Below, one piece after another: positions 8,112-15,296 of a stretch of DNA of 29,289 nucleotides (position 1 is the first letter of the stretch; every line of letters starts with the position of its first letter). The DNA is taken from IMG/VR virus record IMGVR_UViG_3300025168_000441, positions 1-29,289 of that record; one strand, given 5' to 3'. Origin of the DNA: a virus. The notes under the pieces were generated by a model. The model saw only the letters and a program-made list of their open reading frames with translations. It ran no database searches and was not told the DNA's origin. The translations under genes and the position numbers were made by a program.

Positions 8112-8377
8112 TGAAGAAGATACATAAAAATCCTAAGGGAGGTTTATCTGCTAAAGGTAGAGCACACTTTAATTCTAAAGGAGCTAATTTAAAACCTCCT
8201 GTTAGTAAAGGAACTAACCCTAGACGAGTTTCATTTGCAGCACGTTTTGCTGGTATGAAAGGGCCGATGAAAAAGCCCAACGGAGAACCTACGAGAAAAG
8301 CTTTAGCCCTTAAAAAATGGGGATTTGGTAGTGTAGAAGCTGCTCGTAATTTTGCAAATAAAAATAAAAAGAGTTAA
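8111..8377 (+). CDS. DUF6321-like basic phage protein (88 aa)
   Basis: The chain contains KGGLSAKGRAHFN near the N-terminus, NLKPPVSKG, a RRVSFAARFAGM block, GPMKKPNGEPTRKALALKKW in the middle and a Lys/Asn-rich end. This order of blocks matches the small phage family I remember as DUF6321. Such proteins are very basic and are usually encoded in structural or late regions of phages. Their biochemical role is unknown; nucleic-acid binding is plausible from charge. The overlap with the previous gene and the 2-base gap to the next place it in the same late operon. Confidence 0.7.
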   Translation: MKKIHKNPKGGLSAKGRAHFNSKGANLKPPVSKGTNPRRVSFAARFAGMKGPMKKPNGEPTRKALALKKWGFGSVEAARNFANKNKKS

Positions 8378-8379
8378 CA

Positions 8380-8826
8380 ATGATTAAATATATCGCTTCA
8401 ATACCAGTAGTGTTGTCTGTGTTAGCAGCATGTTATGGTGCTATTAACTACACAAGTAAACTTACAAATCAAATTGATGAAAGCACTACTACTATTGCTA
8501 TATTAAAGTTAGAAATAACAAACTTAGAGCAACGTGTCTACGGCGATATAGATAATATACACAGGACTTACACAGATAAAACAGGAAGAAACTCTAAGAA
8601 CTATGCGGACGCTAGAGAAGAACTTGTAAAAGAAATGGCTGAAATGGCAACATGGGTAGGTAGGCTTGAGGGAATATTATATGCATTGCGTGATGGTTCG
8701 TACAAATTAGCATCACAAGCAGAGTACCAAGCGTTAGAAGAACTTGTTAGAGGTAACACAGATTCTCTTAGACAAATAGGATATGATATAAAAGAAATTG
8801 AAAGAGTAGCATCGGGCGGTTATTAA
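8380..8826 (+). CDS. membrane-anchored coiled-coil protein (148 aa)
   Basis: Residues ~4-24 form one N-terminal hydrophobic helix (IASIPVVLSVLAACYGAI) followed by a long charged helical region with heptad periodicity, mainly residues 30-145. This N-in/C-out topology with a periplasmic coiled coil is that of an inner-membrane spanin subunit (Rz-like), although spanins are too divergent for identification by eye. It is followed by an exported protein gene that overlaps by one base, the arrangement expected for an i-spanin/o-spanin pair. However, the next protein is not a clear lipoprotein. Function is inferred from topology and location. Confidence 0.55.
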   Translation: MIKYIASIPVVLSVLAACYGAINYTSKLTNQIDESTTTIAILKLEITNLEQRVYGDIDNIHRTYTDKTGRNSKNYADAREELVKEMAEMATWVGRLEGILYALRDGSYKLASQAEYQALEELVRGNTDSLRQIGYDIKEIERVASGGY

Positions 8827-9269
8827 TGAATTATGAACGTGGGTTACTTGTTTTCTTAATGGTGTTATTAATCATCTGTTGTTTGTTAAGCACTAAAACA
8901 CAAGCAAGAAATGATTATTTAGGCTCTAGTAATAGTAGCTGTGAAAGAGGTTCTTTTGAACTATACACAGAACTTAGAGGAACTGATGGTAAAACTATGT
9001 ATTTAGATGGTGACGGTAATGTTGATAATAATTATAATAGTTATAGCGATGATGTTAATGGCACTGTTGGAGTACGCTTTAGATGGCCTTTACAATCTAC
9101 TTGTAATGATGATACTATACAATTACTTCGTGAAAATGATAGACTACGACAAGAACTCGAGCTGTTAGCTAATTGTGCTAAATATAAAGACCTAGAACTA
9201 GGTGATGAATTCTCTACAGTTCGTGAATTATGCAAAGATGTAAATAAAAAGGTAGATGATGCAGATTGA
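8826..9269 (+). CDS. exported protein of unknown function, possible outer-envelope partner (147 aa)
   Basis: The N-terminus has a signal-peptide shape: a short charged start, a hydrophobic core at ~8-22 (LLVFLMVLLIICCLL) and a possible signal peptidase I site after Gln-Ala27. The mature part begins with a short beta-rich domain containing SFELYTELRG and GTVGVRFRWPL, reminiscent of beta-strands that face a membrane or a beta-barrel. It continues with an Asp/Asn-rich linker and ends in a coiled-coil-like helix (LLRENDRLRQELELL) with Cys residues. The CC pair in the signal core could also suggest lipoprotein processing, but the lipobox is poor. It overlaps its upstream membrane protein and downstream neighbour. 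Confidence 0.5.
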   Translation: MNYERGLLVFLMVLLIICCLLSTKTQARNDYLGSSNSSCERGSFELYTELRGTDGKTMYLDGDGNVDNNYNSYSDDVNGTVGVRFRWPLQSTCNDDTIQLLRENDRLRQELELLANCAKYKDLELGDEFSTVRELCKDVNKKVDDAD

Positions 9270-9498
9270 ATTATCTTTAAAAAACATTGTTATTGGCGTT
9301 GGCCTTATATCGGCTGCGTGTGGAAACGTGTTTTATATAGGTAAACTATATAGCGATTTTGAATTGTTTAAAGATGAGATTGCTGTTATTAAAGCAGATC
9401 AAAATATATTAGAAGTAAAGCAGGAATTAATGGAATTAAATTATCGCATTAAATCAATTCGTTTTGAAATGGATGGTACACATCAGGAAGATAGATAA
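9256..9498 (+). CDS. small membrane-anchored coiled-coil protein (80 aa)
   Basis: Residues ~9-30 form a hydrophobic helix (IVIGVGLISAACGNVFYIG) and residues 35-75 a charged helix with heptad repeats (VKQELMELNYRIKSIRFEM). The layout copies that of the 148-aa protein two genes upstream on a smaller scale, so the two could be paralogues or partners. The start overlaps the upstream gene by 14 bases. No family recognised. Confidence 0.5.
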   Translation: MMQIELSLKNIVIGVGLISAACGNVFYIGKLYSDFELFKDEIAVIKADQNILEVKQELMELNYRIKSIRFEMDGTHQEDR

Positions 9499-9499
9499 T

Positions 9500-9628
9500 A
9501 TGTTAGGAATTACTTATTCTTATATTAAACAAAGTAAGGATTATAAAAATTATAAACCTAAATCCATTCTTTCCAGTTATCGCCAGTTATTGAATTGGCT
9601 AAAGAAAGTTTGTTTTTTAAACTACTAA
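9500..9628 (+). CDS. possible 42-aa protein overlapping the end of the convergent helicase gene
   Basis: An ATG lies two bases after the previous stop, and the frame runs for 42 codons (MLGITYSYIKQ to LKKVCFLNY). It enters the 3' end of the opposite-strand helicase gene for 71 bases. In favour are the tight operon spacing and the mix of aromatic and basic residues. Against are the absence of a ribosome-binding site and a second half that is antisense to a conserved helicase end. It may be chance. Confidence 0.3.
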   Translation: MLGITYSYIKQSKDYKNYKPKSILSSYRQLLNWLKKVCFLNY

Positions 9629-11027
9629 ATATTTTTTCATCAATAGTTTTAGGAGTTACAAAGTCAATGTATGTTACATTATTTTTTTGACCAATTCTAT
9701 GCGGTCTATCTTCTGATTGTAATCTAGCTTCTAAGTCATATGTATTAGCATAATATATTACAGTTTTAGCTGCAGTTAAAGTTATGCCATAACCACCCAT
9801 ACGAGGATTAGCTATAATATATTTAAAAGTACCATTTTGAAAATCATTAATAATTTTTTGTCTATCTTCTGATTTAGTTTCTCCAAAGTAAGTTGCTACT
9901 GGTATTTTAAAATGCTCTATTAATTTAGATTGTATTTCTTTTATAGACCTTTTATAATTAGCCCATATTATTACTTGACCTTCAGTTTCCTCTAACACTT
10001 GAACTAATTCGTTTAATCTAGGATTAACTCCAGGTATTGCTTCTTCAGTACCGTCATCATGTTTAACAAATCCGCATAAGACTTGATGAAGTCTTAGCAA
10101 TCTAGTTATAACTAAAGGAGCAGTTATAGATTTTTCTTTAGATAACTCAACATACGCTTTCTTACGGAGTGTTTCATATATTCTTTTTTGATCAGGGGAA
10201 AATTCTATTTCTCTTTTTTGATATAACTTATCTGGTAAATCTAAACAATCGTCTTTCGTTACTCTAAACATATGCGCTTTAATAGATTGCTGAAGTTCAT
10301 CTAAGTTTTGATAATCGACTACTTCGTGAAATGTTTTCATATTAATAGTTCTTCTTCGTAACACGCAGTATCTATTTCGAAATCCATAGAAGCTACAGTT
10401 TAAAACATACTCTGATAAAAAACTCATTTGAGTATAAATATCAACAGGACTTTGAGTTATTGGAGTTCCTGTTAACACTCTTCTAAATTTAGATTGCTTT
10501 GATAATTTTAAAATATTTTTAGTTCTTCTCGCAGTTCTATGTTTAATGGTACTTGACTCATCAACTACGACTAACGCTTTATGAACATTAAGAAAACGTT
10601 GAGTATAATTTAACCCTTTAGTTGTACTAAAAGCTTCTACATTAATAATGAATATTTTTAATTTATGAGTATCTTCCTGTAAAAAATCTTTTAATCTTTT
10701 AACATTAGATTTAGTTTCAACTGGTTTCCAAAGTTCTATATGCGAATATTCCATTACATCATCTGGCATATGAATTGGTATTTCTGCTTGTTCCCAGTTT
10801 CTATATACACCTTTAGGCGCTATAATCACTGCTGAATTAATTGAACCTTTTCTATATAGATAAGCTATATTATCTACTATTACTTTAGATTTACCAGTAC
10901 CTTGTTCCATAAACAAAGCATAATATTCTTTATCCCTACTGATATTAAAAGCATCGAGTTGATGTTTAAATGGTTCAGTTTTAAATTTAAAGTCCTTAAC
11001 TTTATCGTCACTAAATATGATTTTCAT
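9558..11027 (-). CDS. SNF2/SF2-family DNA helicase or translocase (489 aa)
   Basis: ATP-dependent DNA translocase. In order: a KHQLDAF block (motif Q-like) at ~21-27, Walker A GTGKS at 43-47, motif Ia region IIAPKGVYRNW at ~68-78, the Walker B variant VVDESS around 154-159 (DExx box), motif III LTGTP at 185-189, motif IV VIIWANY at ~352-358, motif V MGGYGITLT at ~410-418, and motif VI LQSEDRPHRIGQ at 436-447. The Gln-x-x-Asp-Arg-x-His-Arg-Ile-Gly-Gln pattern is diagnostic of SNF2-type enzymes. No extra nuclease domain is present. It is the only clear - strand gene in the window, read toward the late genes from a divergent intergenic region. It probably acts in replication fork remodelling or recombination. 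Confidence 0.9.
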   Translation of the reverse strand: MKIIFSDDKVKDFKFKTEPFKHQLDAFNISRDKEYYALFMEQGTGKSKVIVDNIAYLYRKGSINSAVIIAPKGVYRNWEQAEIPIHMPDDVMEYSHIELWKPVETKSNVKRLKDFLQEDTHKLKIFIINVEAFSTTKGLNYTQRFLNVHKALVVVDESSTIKHRTARRTKNILKLSKQSKFRRVLTGTPITQSPVDIYTQMSFLSEYVLNCSFYGFRNRYCVLRRRTINMKTFHEVVDYQNLDELQQSIKAHMFRVTKDDCLDLPDKLYQKREIEFSPDQKRIYETLRKKAYVELSKEKSITAPLVITRLLRLHQVLCGFVKHDDGTEEAIPGVNPRLNELVQVLEETEGQVIIWANYKRSIKEIQSKLIEHFKIPVATYFGETKSEDRQKIINDFQNGTFKYIIANPRMGGYGITLTAAKTVIYYANTYDLEARLQSEDRPHRIGQKNNVTYIDFVTPKTIDEKIFSSLKNKLSLANSITGDNWKEWI

Positions 11028-11104
11028 TTTTTACTTTCTTTAAAGATATATTTATATATAAAAGATTATTATTATAAAGTAAAATTTTAATAGAAAGGAA
11101 AGAA
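11028..11104. promoter_or_regulatory. divergent intergenic region, probable back-to-back promoters
   Basis: Seventy-seven very AT-rich bases separate the - strand helicase from the + strand replication genes, the only divergent junction in the window. The - strand carries a TATAAT hexamer and a TATAAATA run. The + strand carries a TTAAAGATATATTTATATA box (11040-11058) related to copies elsewhere, then an AGAAAGGAAAG ribosome-binding site before the ATG at 11105. Transcription of both operons must start here or be supplied from farther away. Confidence 0.5.
11040..11058 (+). promoter_or_regulatory. candidate promoter box, copy D (TTAAAGATATATTTATATA)
   Basis: This box resembles copy A at 6706-6723 with one extra base. 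It lies 46 bases before the start of the first + strand replication gene. Being so AT-rich it could arise by chance, but it sits in one of the very few real gaps of the genome. Confidence 0.3.
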
Positions 11105-11446
11105 ATGAAAAAAGGTAAAGTATATGTTGTTCAAGAGAATCCTAAATTTAGTGTTCTTACTGCTGGGCAATATGGAGAATTAAGTGTTCTACTTCCTTTT
11201 GGCTCTCAAGTTGTTTTAAGTGTAGCTCCTACATTACATATGATTAGAAAAAAGTTAAAAGATTTTTCTGACGATGATTATCTCGTTGCTATCGGCGACC
11301 CTACTGCAATAGCTATTGCATGTATGGTAGGCGCAGAAGTAAATAGAGGCGTAGTTAACATGCTTAAATGGGATAAGCGAGAAAAGATGTATTATCCCGT
11401 AACAATTGATATGCTAGGAAGAAAGGAGAAAGAGAAAAATGGCTGA
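11105..11446 (+). CDS. conserved phage protein of unknown function (113 aa)
   Basis: AGAAAGGAAAG ribosome-binding site upstream. The chain starts with a Lys-rich beta strand (KKGKVYVVQE), continues with YGELSVLLPFGSQVVLS, and has the block FSDDDYLVAIGDPTAIAIACMVGAEVNRG, which looks like a conserved core, followed by a WDKREKMYYP strand. I remember similar short proteins with a DDDYLLxIGDP motif in other marine phages, always near replication genes, but no function. As the first gene of the + strand replication operon it is probably expressed early or mid. It overlaps the next gene by eight bases. Confidence 0.6.
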   Translation: MKKGKVYVVQENPKFSVLTAGQYGELSVLLPFGSQVVLSVAPTLHMIRKKLKDFSDDDYLVAIGDPTAIAIACMVGAEVNRGVVNMLKWDKREKMYYPVTIDMLGRKEKEKNG

Positions 11447-12020
11447 TGTAGATATTTTTCAATCACTAGAAGAAGATGCGAAAAGTCAGAAGGAAATTCC
11501 TAATGACGAGAAGTTTAAACAACTCAATACTCTTGCGAAACGTTTTATTGATACTAAAGACGATATTTATGTAGCAGAAGAAAACGTAAGTAAGTTAAAA
11601 GAGAGTTTAAAACAGATCAAGGAGAATGACCTCCCTGATATGATGAGTTCTTTAAATATGGATCAGTTTAAATTGACAGACGGTACAGTTATCTCAGTAA
11701 AAGATGACGTATTTGCTTCAATTAAATCTGATAAGAATGTCGAAGCATTACAGTGGCTAGACGATAATGGATTAGGAGATATTATTAAACATAAAATCTC
11801 TGTATCTTTTAATCGTGGAGAACATGAAGATGCTGAGAAGTTTAAAGATATGTTTGGCAAATCATTTAAACAAGATTTAGATGAGAAGTCAACAGTCCAT
11901 CCTCAGACATTAAAAGCAACAGTTAAAGAAATGGTCCATGGTGGCCAAACTTTACCTGATAATCTTTTTAATGTATACGAGGCTAAGATTGCTAACGTAA
12001 AAATACCGAAAGGAGAATAA
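11439..12020 (+). CDS. replication-operon coiled-coil protein of unknown function (193 aa)
   Basis: A good AGGAGAAA ribosome-binding site lies inside the end of the previous gene. Residues ~25-75 form a charged coiled coil (AEENVSKLKESLKQIKE). A compact region with KLTDGTVISVKDDVFASI and a helix with ALQWLDDNGLGDIIK follow, then Lys-rich strands to the end. No catalytic motif is evident. Tight spacing to the SSB-like gene (1 base) suggests that the products work together in replication or recombination. Family not recognised. Confidence 0.55.
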   Translation: MADVDIFQSLEEDAKSQKEIPNDEKFKQLNTLAKRFIDTKDDIYVAEENVSKLKESLKQIKENDLPDMMSSLNMDQFKLTDGTVISVKDDVFASIKSDKNVEALQWLDDNGLGDIIKHKISVSFNRGEHEDAEKFKDMFGKSFKQDLDEKSTVHPQTLKATVKEMVHGGQTLPDNLFNVYEAKIANVKIPKGE

Positions 12021-12021
12021 A

Positions 12022-12780
12022 ATGGCTGATACGCAAGTAGCGAAGAAAGCAAACTCAGCACTGAGTATTCCTGCAGAGGATTTACTCGCTGACGTTGGAA
12101 GAGGACTTGAAAAAGTTTCTTCTGACGATATGACGATACCGAGGTTAGCTATCATACAAAGTGGTAGTCCTCAAAGAAAAAAGAAAGACGATAAATATAT
12201 AGATGACGCAGATGAAGGAATGGTATTCAATACTGTTTCTAATGCTCTATATAAAGATACTTTCTATGTAGTACCGTGCGAATTTGAGAAATTATTTATC
12301 GAATGGGTACCACGAGAGAGTGGAGGTGGTTTAGTGACGATGTACAACACCTCTAATAAACCGCAGGCAAAAAAAGAAGAAAATGGCAGACGTTTTTTAC
12401 TAGAAAATGGTAATCAATTAGTCGATACTGCTCAACATTACGTTATGGTAATAGGTAAAGATGGTTCATATGAGCCAGCAGTAATGTCAATGTCATCTTC
12501 TTTATTAACAGTGTCTCGTAACTGGGTAACTAGAATGAAGTTACAACGAGAAAATGTTAATGGAAAGTTAATCGAGCCACCTACTTTTTATTACAAGTGG
12601 CCAGTAACTACTATTGAGAAAACAAACTCAGATGGCTCGTGGTTTATTTATAAAATAGGAAACCCCGAACCAATAGGAGATGCTGATTTATATCAAGCAG
12701 CTAAAAGTTTATCTGATTCTGTAAGAAAAGGAGTAGCTACTGCTGACGTAAATACTGACAACGATAATATACAATTTTAA
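12022..12780 (+). CDS. putative single-stranded DNA-binding protein (252 aa)
   Basis: Strong AAAGGAG ribosome-binding site ten bases upstream. The central ~150 residues alternate beta-strands with aromatic and basic residues (TFYVVPCEFEKLFIEWVP, FYYKWPVTTIEKT), as in OB-fold-like DNA-binding proteins. The C-terminus is an acidic tail ending in Asp/Asn residues and Ile-Gln-Phe (DNDNIQF), closely resembling the DDDIPF-type tail by which SSBs recruit replication proteins. The position directly before the primase fits. The SSB call rests on the tail, composition and context; I do not recognise a named family with certainty. Confidence 0.5.
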   Translation: MADTQVAKKANSALSIPAEDLLADVGRGLEKVSSDDMTIPRLAIIQSGSPQRKKKDDKYIDDADEGMVFNTVSNALYKDTFYVVPCEFEKLFIEWVPRESGGGLVTMYNTSNKPQAKKEENGRRFLLENGNQLVDTAQHYVMVIGKDGSYEPAVMSMSSSLLTVSRNWVTRMKLQRENVNGKLIEPPTFYYKWPVTTIEKTNSDGSWFIYKIGNPEPIGDADLYQAAKSLSDSVRKGVATADVNTDNDNIQF

Positions 12781-14280
12781 ATGTTATCTCAAGAGTTCTT
12801 TGACTTATTCAAAGGTCTTGAGCGTGCTCATGGCCGTTACGATTTAGCTACGGAAAATCAAGACGGCCAAAAGCAAGGGGGAACTGCACGTACAGTTCAA
12901 GAAACACTTACATTGCACGAATGGGATTTACACCTAAAAGGTGAACGAGGTCTTGGTGTTATACCGATTCGTGACGATAATAAAGTTTATTGGGGAGCAA
13001 TAGACATTGATGTATATGATTTAGACTTAGAAGAATTTAGCAAGAGCCTAGGCTCATCACCAATTATACCATGTAGAACTAAAAGTGGAGGATTACATTT
13101 ATATGTTTTCTTTAAAGAATCAATATTAGCTAAAAGTGTAGTTCCTAAATTAAGAGAAATAGCTACATTATTAGGACATGCTAGTGCAGAGATATTTCCT
13201 AAACAAATTAAAATAATATCTGAAAGAGGAGATGTCGGTAACTGGATAAACATGCCATATTTTGGTGGAGAATATTCTACACGATATGCTTTTTACAATG
13301 GAAAAAGATTAAATTTAGAAGAATTTATAAGCACAGCAAAAGAGAAAAGATTAAGTAATGTTAACGAAATTAAGATTCCTAATTTTAAAAAAGAAAATAG
13401 TGAACTATTACCTGACGGTCCTCCATGTTTACAATATTTAGTTAAAACAGGAATACCCGCAGGGTCAAGAAATAATGCATTATATAATCTAGGAGTATAT
13501 GCTAAAAAAGCTTATGCAAACGATTGGGAAGAAAAAGTAGAGGATTATAACTTAGACTTTTTAAACCCTCCATTAAAATCAAGAGAAGTACAGACTGTTA
13601 TAAGTTCTTTAAATAAAAGGTCTTATAATTATATGTGTAGCGAACCACCTATTCAACCTTTCTGTAATAGGTCGCTATGCGTATCTTGTAAGTTTGGAAT
13701 ATCTGAGAATGGAACTATGCCTAGAATAACAGGGATAACTAAAATAGTAACAGATCCTCCTACTTATTTTTTAACTGTTGACGATTTAAGAATTGGTCCA
13801 TTGGAATCAATAGATATTCTTAATCAAAAAAACTTTCAACGTGTGGTATTTGAGCATATAGATAAAGCTATTCCTTTAGTTTCTCCTCACCTATGGATTG
13901 AAATGATGAACGATTTAATTGCTAAAGTAGAGATAGTTGAAGCAACTGCTGATTCTTCTAATAAAGGTAGATTATGGGAGTTATGTGAAAGATTTTGTAC
14001 TGGATCAAGTTCGTCAGATGCTATGGAAGATATACTAAGAGGTCAATCTGTTACTATTAAAGGTGAAACTATGTTTAGAATTAACGATTTTATGGAATTT
14101 CTTGAGAAGCATAGATTTAAAGAATTTAAATTACATGAAATTACTGCTCATCTTAAAGAAAGAGGAGCTAAACATAACCCTAAAAAAGTAAAAGGTAAAC
14201 ATGTTAACATATGGATTATTCCAGAGTTCGAAAAACAAAGAGAAGATTTTACGGAGCCAAACATTGAGGAGGTATTTTAA
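12781..14280 (+). CDS. archaeo-eukaryotic primase (AEP), TOTE-like, with PriCT-like and Cys-rich parts (499 aa)
   Basis: It synthesises primers for DNA replication. AEP motifs are visible: Asp75-x-Asp77 in WGAIDIDVYD (metal-binding), Ser102-Gly-Gly-Leu-His106 in RTKSGGLHLY (nucleotide-binding His motif), and a third acidic strand around AEIFPKQ (137-141). A PriCT-like helical segment follows (GIPAGSRNNALYNLGVY, 224-240). A Cys cluster C286/C295/C300/C303 (CSEPPIQPFCNRSLCVSC) suggests a zinc site. The last ~130 residues are helical, perhaps winged-helix (FRINDFMEFLEKH). There is no fused helicase; the phage encodes helicases separately. It begins at the base after the SSB-like stop. The combination resembles primases of TOTE conflict elements and of many marine phages. 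Confidence 0.8.
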   Translation: MLSQEFFDLFKGLERAHGRYDLATENQDGQKQGGTARTVQETLTLHEWDLHLKGERGLGVIPIRDDNKVYWGAIDIDVYDLDLEEFSKSLGSSPIIPCRTKSGGLHLYVFFKESILAKSVVPKLREIATLLGHASAEIFPKQIKIISERGDVGNWINMPYFGGEYSTRYAFYNGKRLNLEEFISTAKEKRLSNVNEIKIPNFKKENSELLPDGPPCLQYLVKTGIPAGSRNNALYNLGVYAKKAYANDWEEKVEDYNLDFLNPPLKSREVQTVISSLNKRSYNYMCSEPPIQPFCNRSLCVSCKFGISENGTMPRITGITKIVTDPPTYFLTVDDLRIGPLESIDILNQKNFQRVVFEHIDKAIPLVSPHLWIEMMNDLIAKVEIVEATADSSNKGRLWELCERFCTGSSSSDAMEDILRGQSVTIKGETMFRINDFMEFLEKHRFKEFKLHEITAHLKERGAKHNPKKVKGKHVNIWIIPEFEKQREDFTEPNIEEVF

Positions 14281-14438
14281 TGACTGAGAGAAAAGATGTA
14301 ATAGTGAAAGTCAAAGGAATTTCATTATTTGGAGAAAATAAAGCTAAACCAAAGGAGAAAGATAATGAGCAATCTATCAACAGCGATGATAAGAAAGGCA
14401 GTACCGAAAAAAAAGAGTCTACACATGGGAAGACATAA
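14280..14438 (+). CDS. small hydrophilic protein (52 aa), overlapping the next gene in another frame
   Basis: The ATG shares its A with the primase stop (TAATG), the standard coupling of this genome, and a GAGGAGG ribosome-binding site lies just upstream inside the primase end. The chain has a short beta-like start (DVIVKVKGISLFGE) followed by a disordered Lys/Glu/Ser-rich tail. Its second half overlaps the 48-aa basic gene in a different frame for 74 bases. It is probably real because of the start signals, but its function cannot be guessed. Confidence 0.5.
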   Translation: MTERKDVIVKVKGISLFGENKAKPKEKDNEQSINSDDKKGSTEKKESTHGKT

Positions 14439-14511
14439 CCCTGTTTATACAAAACATAGAAAAGAAAAAGGACAATTTAAAAGAAAGAAAAATCATTGGA
14501 GCCAATTATGA
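14365..14511 (+). CDS. 48-aa basic protein
   Basis: The start is chosen at 14365 because an AAAGGAG ribosome-binding site lies eight bases upstream; an earlier in-frame ATG at 14329 has none. The chain is very basic (MIRKAVPKKKSLHMGRHN, then YTKHRKEKGQFKRKKNHW). It ends in an ATGA overlap with the exonuclease gene. The composition resembles the Lys-rich micro-proteins behind the lysozyme and suggests nucleic-acid contact. Confidence 0.55.
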   Translation: MSNLSTAMIRKAVPKKKSLHMGRHNPVYTKHRKEKGQFKRKKNHWSQL

Positions 14512-15296
14512 AATATTTATTTTTTGACGTAGAAACAACTGGATTATGGAAAAGAGATTTAGAAGCAACTGATCCTAAACAACCTAAAATAGTTCAAATT
14601 GCTGCTCAATTAACTGACGAAAGTGAGAAAGTTCATGCACAATTAGCTTGTATAGTACAACCAGATAAGTGGACTATACCTAAAGAAGCTTCAGATATTC
14701 ATAAAATAACTGATAATATAGCTTTGCAACATGGCGTTCCTCTGGTAAATGTATTAGCTATGTTTAATTCTTTAGCAGCACAGGCTGACGTATTAGTTGC
14801 TCACAATACATCATTTGATTTACAGATGATACTAAGAGAGTTTAATGCGATAGGAAAAAGTTTTAGAACTCCTAAAGAACAGCATTGTACGATGATGACT
14901 GCTAAAGATATTTTAAAATTAGAAAGTGATTTTAATGATTATAAGTTTCCTAAATTAGAAGAAACATATAAACATTTTTTAGGATCAGGAGGTTATCATA
15001 ATTGGCACGATGCTTTAACTGATATAATAATATGCCGAATAATTTACTTCCACATGAAAGCGAAAGGAATAAAAATGGAAAAACCACGTGCAATGCCTAA
15101 AGCATTAATTAAAAATCTTGACGAAAAAATATACAAAGAGTTCTTAAATATTATAGAATCTATCAATGAAGATAATTTAAATGATTGGGAAAAAGGTTTT
15201 TTAAATGATCAGAAAGAAAGACACGAAAAATATAAAGAAAAAATACTTATGAGTGATAAACAAATGAATATTTTAAGAAAGATGAAAGATAAATGA
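14508..15296 (+). CDS. DnaQ-like 3'-5' exonuclease, DEDDh family (262 aa)
   Basis: Residues 4-10 hold exonuclease motif I (LFFDVET, Asp7 and Glu9). Motif II is VLVAHNTSFDLQMI with its Asp, and motif III is HNWHDALTDIIICRII, giving the His and Asp of a DEDDh enzyme. A Lys/Glu-rich helical extension of ~80 residues follows. The ATG at 14508 is preferred over an upstream TTG because it makes the usual ATGA overlap and has TTGGAG upstream. It would degrade DNA 3'-5' for repair, recombination or nucleotide recycling; PolA here has its own exonuclease domain, so a separate role is likely. Confidence 0.85.
   Translation: MKYLFFDVETTGLWKRDLEATDPKQPKIVQIAAQLTDESEKVHAQLACIVQPDKWTIPKEASDIHKITDNIALQHGVPLVNVLAMFNSLAAQADVLVAHNTSFDLQMILREFNAIGKSFRTPKEQHCTMMTAKDILKLESDFNDYKFPKLEETYKHFLGSGGYHNWHDALTDIIICRIIYFHMKAKGIKMEKPRAMPKALIKNLDEKIYKEFLNIIESINEDNLNDWEKGFLNDQKERHEKYKEKILMSDKQMNILRKMKDK

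Noticed and set aside
11028-11104. T4-type late promoter (TATAAATA) on the - strand
   Set aside because: The octamer occurs, but in such AT-rich DNA it is expected by chance and no T4-like late factors are seen.
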